In this document: positions 1 through 6,216 of the stretch, in pieces | Layout: every line of letters begins with the position of its first letter | Numbering within the stretch: the stretch's first letter is position 1 | Assembly: GCA_024281135.1 (NCBI GenBank) | Contig: JAMXLG010000003.1 | Span: 1-8,344 of the forward strand | DNA: 8,344 nt | Direction: 5' to 3' | Source: Vulcanimicrobiia bacterium | GTDB lineage: Bacteria > Eremiobacterota > Eremiobacteria > Baltobacterales > Baltobacteraceae | Program-made: the position numbers and the translations under genes | Notes under the pieces: model-generated | Databases searched by the model: none | What the model saw: only the letters and a program-made list of their open reading frames with translations | Told to the model about the DNA's origin: nothing

Positions 1-311
1 TGGTGAATTGCCGCGCACGTCTCCAACCGGAAGATGTCGGACTTCCGTCGACCCCGCGACGTCGCGTGACCGGGCTGCGGCGCGAGGAGGTAGCGGAACT
101 CGTCGGCGTTTCTAGCGATTGGTATCGTTGGTTCGAGTGCGGTCGCACGATTCGCGTATCGGCTGGGTTCTTGGCAAACCTATGCCATGCGCTTCGACTC
201 GATCCGATCGAGCGCATTAGTCTTTTCTATTTAGCGTTGCCGGAGATTTACGAAGCGTACGTCGCTCAACGAAACTTCGTGATCTCGCTCATAACGGCCC
301 AAGCGAGCTAA
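1..311 (+). CDS. Short MmyB-like XRE-family HTH regulator (5' end outside window)
   Basis: This is a DNA-binding protein of the XRE/MmyB-like class. The visible part has the family signature VGLP...RR..GLRREEVAELVGVS..WY, followed by the recognition-helix region WYRWFECGRTIRVS and a FLANLCHALRLDP helix. A GTG at position 3 could be read as a start. However, the paralogue at 3217-3618 aligns through this point with FLVDCRSRL, and here the bases before it read xTG-GTG, giving [L/V/M]-V-N-C-R-A-R-L. The GTG is therefore most likely an internal valine, with about 25 more residues lying upstream of the window. The protein stops after IYEAYVAQRNFVISLITAQAS, only about 20 residues past the HTH domain, so the ligand-binding domain usual in MmyB-like regulators is absent. 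By hand count it matches the 3217-3618 protein at 65 of 92 positions. It lies 41 bases upstream of the STAND regulator gene on the same strand and is probably cotranscribed with it. The family call is strong; the target genes are unknown. Confidence 0.85.
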   Translation, partial: VNCRARLQPEDVGLPSTPRRRVTGLRREEVAELVGVSSDWYRWFECGRTIRVSAGFLANLCHALRLDPIERISLFYLALPEIYEAYVAQRNFVISLITAQAS

Positions 312-327
312 TTCTACACGGAGCCGC

Positions 328-348
328 GCGCGTTGTTGCCGAACGCGC
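328..348. promoter_or_regulatory. Dyad element between the short HTH gene and the first STAND gene
   Basis: A perfect inverted repeat has 7-base arms GCGCGTT (328-334) and AACGCGC (342-348) with a 7-base loop. It lies in the 41-base gap and ends 4 bases before the ATG at 353. There is no T-tract after it, so it is not a typical intrinsic terminator. Its core, 331-346, matches 14 of 16 bases of the element at 3689-3704 upstream of the second STAND gene. It may be an operator, or an RNA hairpin acting on translation of the downstream gene. Confidence 0.45.
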
Positions 349-352
349 TTGA

Positions 353-2836
353 ATGGCTCCATCGTTCGGCGAATTGCTGAGGCAGCATCGCCTCCTACGA
401 GGACTTCCGCAAGAGGCACTCGCCGAACGCGCGCAACTGAGCGTCGAGACGATAAGTGCTCTTGAACGGGGAACGCGTCAACGTCCCTATCGCGCCACGA
501 TCGCCCTTCTCGTCGAGGCTCTGGAGCTCTCCTCGGACGATCGGCAGAGACTGGAACGCGCGGCGCGTGTTGCGATTCCAGCGGCCGGCGCACCCAAGCG
601 AACAACGAGCGTTGCCGGGGCAAATACCTTACCGGCTCATATTTCGAGCTTCGTCGGACGCGAAGGCGACATCGCAAACGTCAACGCAATCATCGAAAAC
701 CAACGTCTCGTCACGCTGGTCGGTGCGGGCGGCGTGGGTAAAACACGCCTCGCGTTGCACGCAGTAGAGAACGTTCTCGCGGCGCCTTCGACGAACGAAC
801 GGCGCGACGGCGTCTGGTTCGTCGATCTTTCGCCGTATCAGGACGGGTCAATGATCCCAGCCGCAATCGCGTCGAGCATGGGACTCAAGCAGAGCGCGGG
901 GTTAGATCCGCTTATCGCTTATTTACGGAACCAGCGGTTTCTCCTGATTCTGGATAACTGCGAACATCTTCTCGATGCCGCGGCAAACGTAGCACAAACG
1001 ATTTTGCTGCGCTGTCCAAACGCGCAAATTCTTGCGACGAGCCGCCAGGCGCTCTCACTCGACGGTGAACGAGTCTATCGAGTCCCGCCGCTGAGCGTTC
1101 CGCCAAATGATGATCGCGCGTTCTCAGTTACCGACGCTCTGCAGTTTGGGGCGATTCGTCTCTTCGTGGACCGTGCCCAAGGCGCGGACGCCCGGTTCGA
1201 ACTGACCGAAGCAACGATCCCTGCAATCGCCGATATCTGCCGGCGTTTGGATGGCATCGCGCTCGCAATCGAACTTGTGGCGGCCCGCACGACGGTATTC
1301 TCACCATCGACTATGGCGAAGCGGCTTACCGAACACTTTCTGGCGTTGACCGGCGGCAGCCGGGCTCCGCTACCGCGCCACAAGACCATGCGCGCGCTCT
1401 TCGATTGGAGCTACGAGCTGCTCGATGATCGTGAGCGTTATGTGTTCCGGCGACTGTCGGTATTCGTGGGCGGATTTACATTCGAACTCGCAACGGCCGT
1501 ATGCTCTCCGGAAATCGGCGAAGAGGCGACCGAGGATGTGTTGGCATCGCTTTTCGAAAAATCACTTGTCCAAAGCGACGTGTACGTCGATCCGCCGCGC
1601 TACCGGCTGCTAGAACCGGCGCGTCACTATGCGCGCGAGAGGCTCCGCGAACATGGTGAGCTCGATGTCGTCGATCGTGCGCATGCAGCGGCTCTTCTCA
1701 CAATCGTCGAACGGTTCGATGCAAAGCCGGAGATAACGTCGGATCAGGTCTTGAGCGCGTACGTCGACCCAGAGCGCGAGAACTTTCGAGTAGCCATCGA
1801 ATGGGCGCTAGGATCGAGCGGCGACGCACAGATTGCGCAGCGGCTCGCAGGCTCGAAATGGGCGAGGTGGTTTGGGTCCCAATCGGGCGAACTGCAACAT
1901 TGGGTTCGCGATGCCTTGAAAACTTGCGATGAAACCACACCGCTGCAAATACGGGCAAAACTGGAGCTGGTCGCCGCGCGCGTAGCTGTAGAATTTATTC
2001 GAACCGACGCTCGAGCGGCGCTTGCTGCAGTGGAGCGAGCGTTGACGTACCAGCATACCGGCGATCTGCCCGGAATGGCGTTGGCGCAAGCACAACTTGG
2101 CTGGGAACTTATCCGAGGCGGACGCTACAACGAGGCCGAGGCAATTCTGCGGGAGGCCGTTGCAACTGCTCGTTCCTGCAATGCGCAATACGAATGCGCC
2201 TATGCAACGCAGGCCTTAGCTCTCGCGCGCGAGCAGGCCGGCGACCTTGAAGCAGCGCGCGATCTAGTTTTGGAAGCGGTGGAGCAGTATCGATCTGCAG
2301 GCAGCACTCGACTTGCTATGATAGCCGCCACCACTCTCGCCGAGGTTGAGTTCTCGAGCGGACAGACCGAAACAGCACTGCGGTTGATGGAAGAAGCGTC
2401 CGAATTTCACCGCACGCATGGTGACTGGCCCGCCCTTTCGGTTGGCCTTAGTAATTTATCCGCCTACTCGTTGGGCCTTGGCCGTTATGATGAGGCCCGC
2501 AGCCATGCGCGTGAGTCGCTGTTGCTCGCGCGCAAAATCGGAATCTCCGTGGTAGTATCGTGCGCGTTGCAGCATCTCGCGGCCGCCGCGGTCTTGAAGC
2601 ACGACCGCATTGAGTCCGGCACAGCGGAGTTGAAGCGGTCAGCTTCTATCCTAGGCTTCGTCGATGAATCGCTAACGCGCATAGGCATCCTACGCGAGCC
2701 GACGGAGCAGCAAGAATACGAAAAGGTTGTCGCGGTGTTGCTCGACGCGTTCGGCAAAGACGAGCTCGAAAATCTCATGGCGTCCGGAAAACAATGGCCG
2801 GAAGAGCAAGCCGTTACGAAAGCCCTGATGATGTAG
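353..2836 (+). CDS. XRE-HTH / STAND ATPase / TPR transcriptional regulator, copy A (827 aa)
   Basis: This is a cytoplasmic signal-responsive regulator: N-terminal DNA-binding domain, central nucleotide-switch ATPase and C-terminal helical repeats, as in the COG3903-like 'predicted ATPase' regulators related to AfsR and MalT. Residues 5-72 form an XRE HTH (LSVETISALERG). A linker leads to the P-loop GAGGVGKT at 124-131, with Lys130. The Walker B strand is LLILD ending at Asp201, followed by NCEHLL. The ATSR sensor motif is at 228-231. A GLPL-like motif reads GIALAIE (301-307). The winged-helix segment RHKTMRALFDWSYELL begins at about 342, and a conserved RAHA has its His at 444. From about 500 to 770 the protein is Ala/Leu-rich helical repeat of TPR type. 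It ends with the family tail LLGFVD...EEQAVTKAL. The ATG at 353 is the first possible start, because an in-frame TGA lies directly before it (350-352). No Shine-Dalgarno sequence is visible. The inducing signal and target genes are unknown. The 3' end overlaps the convergent gene by 23 bases. Confidence 0.9.
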   Translation: MAPSFGELLRQHRLLRGLPQEALAERAQLSVETISALERGTRQRPYRATIALLVEALELSSDDRQRLERAARVAIPAAGAPKRTTSVAGANTLPAHISSFVGREGDIANVNAIIENQRLVTLVGAGGVGKTRLALHAVENVLAAPSTNERRDGVWFVDLSPYQDGSMIPAAIASSMGLKQSAGLDPLIAYLRNQRFLLILDNCEHLLDAAANVAQTILLRCPNAQILATSRQALSLDGERVYRVPPLSVPPNDDRAFSVTDALQFGAIRLFVDRAQGADARFELTEATIPAIADICRRLDGIALAIELVAARTTVFSPSTMAKRLTEHFLALTGGSRAPLPRHKTMRALFDWSYELLDDRERYVFRRLSVFVGGFTFELATAVCSPEIGEEATEDVLASLFEKSLVQSDVYVDPPRYRLLEPARHYARERLREHGELDVVDRAHAAALLTIVERFDAKPEITSDQVLSAYVDPERENFRVAIEWALGSSGDAQIAQRLAGSKWARWFGSQSGELQHWVRDALKTCDETTPLQIRAKLELVAARVAVEFIRTDARAALAAVERALTYQHTGDLPGMALAQAQLGWELIRGGRYNEAEAILREAVATARSCNAQYECAYATQALALAREQAGDLEAARDLVLEAVEQYRSAGSTRLAMIAATTLAEVEFSSGQTETALRLMEEASEFHRTHGDWPALSVGLSNLSAYSLGLGRYDEARSHARESLLLARKIGISVVVSCALQHLAAAAVLKHDRIESGTAELKRSASILGFVDESLTRIGILREPTEQQEYEKVVAVLLDAFGKDELENLMASGKQWPEEQAVTKALMM

Positions 2837-3200
2837 GCTTGAATAGTTCGTCGCTTGTCCAACGCCGCACGCATCCGTTCAAGACCTGTACCGTACTGTC
2901 GATCACGGACGGATCGTCTTCAAGGGCGTGAAGAAGGAGCGCGCAACCTCCGTCGGGCATCGACGCGTCCAGTAGATCGAACGCCTTTTGCGCCGCGCTA
3001 AACGGCGCCCCCAATGAACGCTGGAGGGAAGCAAATCTCGAGTCGACCGTTTGAGCGACGAGATCGCCTTCCGGTGCAAGCGTGCAAAGCACAGCGGAGA
3101 GAATGCGCATCCCTTGGCAGGGTGTTAACTCCAGCAGTGCTCGGCAACTCGCGAGGGCGCTTGCCTCGTTGTAGAACATGCACGCTACATAGTTTTCCAT
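2814..3200 (-). CDS. Hypothetical protein (128 aa), convergent with STAND copy A
   Basis: I do not recognise this protein. The reading frame stays open with codon choice like its neighbours and gives a plausible, mostly helical soluble protein starting MENYVACMFYNEAS. It has six cysteines (residues 7, 19, 28, 39, 86, 110) and an acidic/hydrophobic C-terminal half (HALEDDPSVIDSTVQVLNGC). No signal peptide or membrane segment is evident. The frame is open further upstream, to an ATG at 3293, but that stretch would overlap the end of the short HTH gene in another frame. The ATG at 3200 starts 16 bases after that gene's stop codon and fits an operon. No clear Shine-Dalgarno sequence is present. 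A TATAAA hexamer about 15 bases upstream could be a private promoter. The 3' end overlaps the end of the STAND gene by 23 bases on the opposite strand. Position suggests a role tied to the upstream short HTH regulator, but no function can be assigned. Confidence 0.65.
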   Translation of the reverse strand: MENYVACMFYNEASALASCRALLELTPCQGMRILSAVLCTLAPEGDLVAQTVDSRFASLQRSLGAPFSAAQKAFDLLDASMPDGGCALLLHALEDDPSVIDSTVQVLNGCVRRWTSDELFKPTSSGLS

Positions 3201-3216
3201 GCGAGAACAATGCCGT

Positions 3217-3618
3217 TTATATCGGAATCTCGTCGAACAGCCCGAAGAACTGCAGCGGGGAGTGGATTCCCCGATGCTCCATATACGCCTCATACATTTC
3301 GGGGAGGGATAAATAATACAGGTGAATCTGCTCGAACGGCGTGAGTCTCAGCGCGCGAGCGAGATTCGCAAGAAACGTTGTTGAAACGCGGATCGGCCTT
3401 CCGCTTTCGAACCACCGGTACCAGTCGACCGAGACGCCAACCAGTTCGGCGATTTCTTCCCGCCGAAGCCCCGCAACGCGCCTTGGATACGTTGCCGGCA
3501 GGCCGACATCTTTCGGCGTCAATCGCGAACGGCAATCGACAAGAAAGTCCCTCAGTTTCGCGCGCCGCTCGCTGTCGCTGCCGGTCTCGGGCATCACTTG
3601 AACTGTCATCCGATTCAT
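3217..3618 (-). CDS. Short MmyB-like XRE-family HTH regulator (133 aa)
   Basis: This DNA-binding regulator is a paralogue of the partial gene at the left edge. After a short polar N-terminus (MNRMTVQVMPETGSDSERR) come FLVDCRSRLTPKDVGLP, GLRREEIAELVGVSVDWYRWFESGRPIRVS and a FLANLARALRLTP helix. The protein ends about 25 residues later at FFGLFDEIPI. Regulators of this type usually continue for about 150 more residues with a ligand-binding domain (MmyB-like, PF17765 type), which is missing here and not obviously present in the next frame. The start was chosen at ATG 3618 because the -10-like TACAAT lies only four bases upstream of it. ATG codons at 3609 and 3594 are alternatives. A longer open frame reaching 4002 runs antisense through the divergent STAND gene and is rejected. 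The gene is divergent from the second STAND regulator across a 107-base spacer and is followed 16 bases later by the 128-aa hypothetical gene. Likely roles are autoregulation and control of the divergent gene (inferred). Confidence 0.85.
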   Translation of the reverse strand: MNRMTVQVMPETGSDSERRAKLRDFLVDCRSRLTPKDVGLPATYPRRVAGLRREEIAELVGVSVDWYRWFESGRPIRVSTTFLANLARALRLTPFEQIHLYYLSLPEMYEAYMEHRGIHSPLQFFGLFDEIPI

Positions 3619-3622
3619 TGTG

Positions 3623-3628
3623 ATTGTA
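3623..3628 (-). promoter_or_regulatory. -10-like element TACAAT for the short HTH gene
   Basis: TACAAT on the minus strand matches the sigma-70-type TATAAT consensus at 5 of 6 bases. It lies four bases before the ATG at 3618, which would put the transcript start at or next to the start codon, giving a leaderless mRNA. No good -35 hexamer is found 16-18 bases upstream; that position is taken by the inverted repeat at 3632-3650, so activation by a bound protein is possible. Confidence 0.45.
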
Positions 3629-3631
3629 AAG

Positions 3632-3650
3632 CGCGGTCTCCGACACCGCG
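3632..3650. repeat. Inverted repeat CGCGGT-N7-ACCGCG
   Basis: Perfect 6-base arms (3632-3637 and 3645-3650) are separated by 7 bases. It covers the spacer and -35 position of the leftward promoter whose -10 is at 3623-3628. The location suits an operator. The 7-base spacing is the same as in the dyads at 328-348 and 3689-3703, though the arm sequences differ. Confidence 0.4.
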
Positions 3651-3675
3651 ACCCGGTCAGTTCAACCCGGACAGT
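3651..3675. repeat. Direct repeat ACCCGGnCAGT, two copies 14 bases apart
   Basis: The copies at 3651-3661 and 3665-3675 agree at 10 of 11 bases (T/A differs at position 7). The CAGT part recurs a third time at 3684-3687. A repeat period of 14 bases upstream of the leftward promoter would fit tandem binding of a regulator, but half-site spacing of this kind can also arise by chance. Confidence 0.4.
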
Positions 3676-3688
3676 AGCACTGACAGTT

Positions 3689-3704
3689 CGTTGTTCGCGA
3701 ACGC
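3689..3704. promoter_or_regulatory. Shared dyad element upstream of STAND copy B
   Basis: The 16 bases CGTTGTTCGCGAACGC agree at 14 of 16 positions with 331-346 upstream of the other STAND gene; the only difference is a central CG/GC swap. Both have CGTT-N7-AACG geometry. Here the centre is also a perfect 10-base palindrome, GTTCGCGAAC (3693-3702). The element overlaps the proposed -35 and spacer of the rightward promoter, so a bound protein would be expected to affect initiation. Confidence 0.5.
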
Positions 3705-3720
3705 CGGCGTACGTAAACTG
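3691..3720 (+). promoter_or_regulatory. Candidate promoter for STAND copy B (TTGTTC-N18-TAAACT)
   Basis: A weak -35-like TTGTTC (3691-3696) and a -10-like TAAACT (3715-3720, 4 of 6 matches to TATAAT) are 18 bases apart. The -10 ends five bases before the GTG at 3726, so the predicted transcript would start at or near the start codon. That agrees with the lack of any Shine-Dalgarno sequence. It is a weak sequence match and should be treated as a candidate only. Confidence 0.3.
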
Positions 3721-3725
3721 AAACA

Positions 3726-6209
3726 GTGGTGCAGCCGTTTGCCGCGGTTTTGCGGGACTACCGCCTAGCCGCGGGCCTTTCACAAGAGGAGCTTGCAGAA
3801 CGGTGCCGGTTGAGCGTCGATACGATAAGTGCGCTCGAACGGGGCCGTCGCAAGAAACCATATCGCAATACGACGGACGTTCTGGCGGACGCGTTGGGAC
3901 TTTGCGATGAGGATCGCACGCGTCTGAAAGAAGCCGCTTCCGGCTCTCGTGCTTCGATGCGCGATCTTGCTTCTCGGCCTCGCCGTTCTGAGGGCACGCC
4001 AAATAATCTGCCTACGCATTTTTCGCGCTTTGTCGATCGCGACGAAGATCTCTCGAAAATCCAAAGCGTCGTAATCGCTCACCGGCTCGTTACGCTAGTT
4101 GGCGCGGGAGGAATCGGAAAAACTCGCGTTGCGGTGAAGGTGGCCCGAAATCTGCTCGAGCATTCCTGCGATAGCGCATGGTTTGTCGATCTCACGTCGA
4201 CTACCGACGGATGCTTCGTGCCTAACGCGGTTGCATCGGCTTTATCGGTTGGTGAATCGGCGAGCCGCCCACTATTGGAAACGCTAGTCGAACATCTGAG
4301 AGACAAACGGTGCTTGCTCATCTTCGATACGTGCGAGCACCTCTTACAAAGCATCGTAGACATGGTCGAAACGATATTGCGATCGTGTCCGCGAGTCAGA
4401 ATCCTCGCCACGAGCCGGGAACCTCTGGCGATGAGCGGCGAACAAACATATCGTCTTCGGTCGCTCGGCGTTCCAACTGCCGAAGAGGACGAGAAACTTT
4501 CGGTAGAAGACGCCTTGAAATACGGAGCGATTGCGCTCTTCGTAGACCGCGCGTCGTCCGCAAACAACGGTTTTACACTTTCCGAAGCATTGGTTCCAGT
4601 CGTTGCACAAATCTGTCGGCGACTTGACGGTATTGCCTTGGCGATCGAACTCGCCGCCGCACGCATGAACGTGTTCTCGGCGATGGCGCTAATGGAGAAA
4701 TTGGAGGAACGGTTCCTATCCCTGACGGGCGGGAATCGCACGGCTCTTTCCAGGCATCGGACGATGCGCGCCTCGCTCGATTGGAGCTATGCCATGCTCA
4801 CCTTAAGAGAACAGTCATTTTTGCGTCTTCTCTCAGTCTTTAACGGAGGCTTCTCGCTCGACTTAGCTTCGCAGCTGCACGCTCTGCTCAATAATTGCGA
4901 GGAAGAGGATACGCTCGATTTACTTGCTTCACTCGTTGATAAATCGCTTCTACAGAGCGATACCTCGACGGATACGACGCGCTATCGCCTTTTGGAATCC
5001 ATGCGCCGCTATTTGCGCGAAAAGCTGCACGAGCACGGAGAACTCAAACGGGCGAGCCGTGCACATGCCATGGTGTTCCTTGCACTGGCTGAACGGCTTG
5101 ATTCCGAAGCGACGCTTATCTCCGATCGGGTTTGGGCGACGCAGGTCCGACCCGAGATCGAAAATTGGAGGGCAGCGTTGGATTGGGAGTTTAGTGATGA
5201 CGGCGACGTGCGGACCGCGCAGCGTCTTGCCGCCGCGCTATCTGAGGTTTGGCACGGACTGTCTCCGCTTGAAGGACGCCGCTGGGTATTACGCGGCTTG
5301 GACGCATGCGACGACGACACGCCGCTCCAGGTGCGTGCAAGATTGGAGTTGGCGGAGGCTCATTTAGGAGCATGGCTGCTTATGTATAGCGCAGCCGTGC
5401 CGGCTGCGCTCCGGGCTCTAGAACGATATGAAGCGCTCGGCGATTCCAGGGGCATGGGTGAGGCACTTTTGCGAGCCGGACAGAGCCTGATCTTTAGTGG
5501 AAACGTGCGCGAAGGAGAGAGCCGGCTGTGCGAGGCGCTCGTGTTGGCGCGCTCCGGCGGCCCGCAGCTGCTGCTAGCTCGCGTGACCCACGTTCTCGGC
5601 TTGGCGCGAGCGATCGAAACCGACTACGACGTAGCGCGAAATCTCTTGCGCGAAGCACTTACAATCTATGGCGCCGGCGGCGCGCAGCGATACGCAGGAA
5701 ATGTCGCATTAAACCTGGCTGAGATTGAATTTCATGCGGGCGACGCCGAAGCCGCGGTTTTGCGGGGCCGCGAGGCGATCGACATCGTGCTCGCGACGAA
5801 CAACCGCGTTTCTAGAGCGCGCGTTTTAGGAAATTGCGCGGCGTACCTGGTAGCTCTCAATCGATTTGAGGAAGCCGAACGGTATGCGTGTGAAGCGCTC
5901 GCGGTGGCACGAGAGTCGCGGTCTGAGGTGTTGATTGCGTTGATGCTTCAACATCTTGCCGCTGTGGCGGCGCTGCGGGAAAGCGAAGGCTATTACGCGC
6001 CGAGCCTACACCTTGCCGCGCGGCTTCTCGGATTTATAGATGCTCGCTTAACGAAATTGGAAGCGTTGCGAGAGTACACGGAGCAGCAGGAGTACGATCG
6101 CGTTCTTTCGCTCTTACGCAAAAGACTCGGGCCGGAGCTTGGCAATTTTATAGAAGAAGGACGGCGCTGGAGCGAGGAGCAGGCATCTACGGAAGCGCTA
6201 CTGCGCTAA
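3726..6209 (+). CDS. XRE-HTH / STAND ATPase / TPR transcriptional regulator, copy B (827 aa)
   Basis: This is a paralogue of the gene at 353-2836 with the same length and domain order. The N-terminal XRE HTH (about residues 5-72) contains LSVDTISALERG and matches copy A at 39 of 68 residues by hand count. The P-loop GAGGIGKT is at 126-133 (Lys132). Walker B is LLIF-Asp201 followed by TCEHLL, where copy A and most relatives have NCEHLL. The ATSRE sensor motif, the GLPL-like GIALAIE (302-308), the winged-helix segment RHRTMRASLDWSYAML (from about 343), a conserved RAHA motif and a long Ala/Leu-rich TPR-type region follow, ending EEQASTEALLR. The protein should act in the cytoplasm as an ATP-dependent switch controlling transcription. 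The start is GTG at 3726 or the adjacent GTG at 3729; no ribosome binding site is visible. It is divergent from the short HTH gene and convergent with the rightward gene cluster. What it senses and regulates is unknown. Confidence 0.9.
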   Translation: MVQPFAAVLRDYRLAAGLSQEELAERCRLSVDTISALERGRRKKPYRNTTDVLADALGLCDEDRTRLKEAASGSRASMRDLASRPRRSEGTPNNLPTHFSRFVDRDEDLSKIQSVVIAHRLVTLVGAGGIGKTRVAVKVARNLLEHSCDSAWFVDLTSTTDGCFVPNAVASALSVGESASRPLLETLVEHLRDKRCLLIFDTCEHLLQSIVDMVETILRSCPRVRILATSREPLAMSGEQTYRLRSLGVPTAEEDEKLSVEDALKYGAIALFVDRASSANNGFTLSEALVPVVAQICRRLDGIALAIELAAARMNVFSAMALMEKLEERFLSLTGGNRTALSRHRTMRASLDWSYAMLTLREQSFLRLLSVFNGGFSLDLASQLHALLNNCEEEDTLDLLASLVDKSLLQSDTSTDTTRYRLLESMRRYLREKLHEHGELKRASRAHAMVFLALAERLDSEATLISDRVWATQVRPEIENWRAALDWEFSDDGDVRTAQRLAAALSEVWHGLSPLEGRRWVLRGLDACDDDTPLQVRARLELAEAHLGAWLLMYSAAVPAALRALERYEALGDSRGMGEALLRAGQSLIFSGNVREGESRLCEALVLARSGGPQLLLARVTHVLGLARAIETDYDVARNLLREALTIYGAGGAQRYAGNVALNLAEIEFHAGDAEAAVLRGREAIDIVLATNNRVSRARVLGNCAAYLVALNRFEEAERYACEALAVARESRSEVLIALMLQHLAAVAALRESEGYYAPSLHLAARLLGFIDARLTKLEALREYTEQQEYDRVLSLLRKRLGPELGNFIEEGRRWSEEQASTEALLR

Positions 6210-6216
6210 CCCCTCT

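Larger units (their letters stand above)
3619..3725. promoter_or_regulatory. Divergent control region between short HTH gene and STAND copy B
   Basis: This 107-base spacer separates two divergently transcribed regulator genes and must hold both promoters. It is dense in repeated motifs: an inverted repeat at 3632-3650, a direct repeat at 3651-3675, an ACTG-A-CAGT dyad at 3679-3687, a TGACAGTTC (3681-3689) that is inverted at 3600-3608, and a perfect palindrome GTTCGCGAAC at 3693-3702. Such packing is typical of spacers bound by one or both of the flanking regulators. No binding data can be derived from sequence alone. Confidence 0.7.

Noticed and set aside
231..677. 148-aa Arg-rich frame on the minus strand
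   Set aside because: It is antisense to the start of the first STAND gene and the end of the short HTH gene, with low-complexity composition typical of shadow frames.
3371..3386. CGTTGTT followed by ACGC resembling the shared dyad
   Set aside because: It lies inside the HTH coding sequence, needs a two-base gap to align, and encodes conserved residues, so coincidence is the better explanation.
3619..4002. Upstream extension of the short HTH gene to a 261-aa protein
   Set aside because: The added N-terminal 128 residues run antisense through the well-supported STAND gene and the divergent promoter region, with no recognisable domain. The HTH domain begins only after the ATG at 3618.
353..6209. 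STAND proteins as antiphage (Avs-type) defence genes
   Set aside because: Both have an N-terminal DNA-binding domain and no nuclease, protease, TIR or membrane effector, and no other defence gene is nearby. A transcription regulator is the simpler reading.
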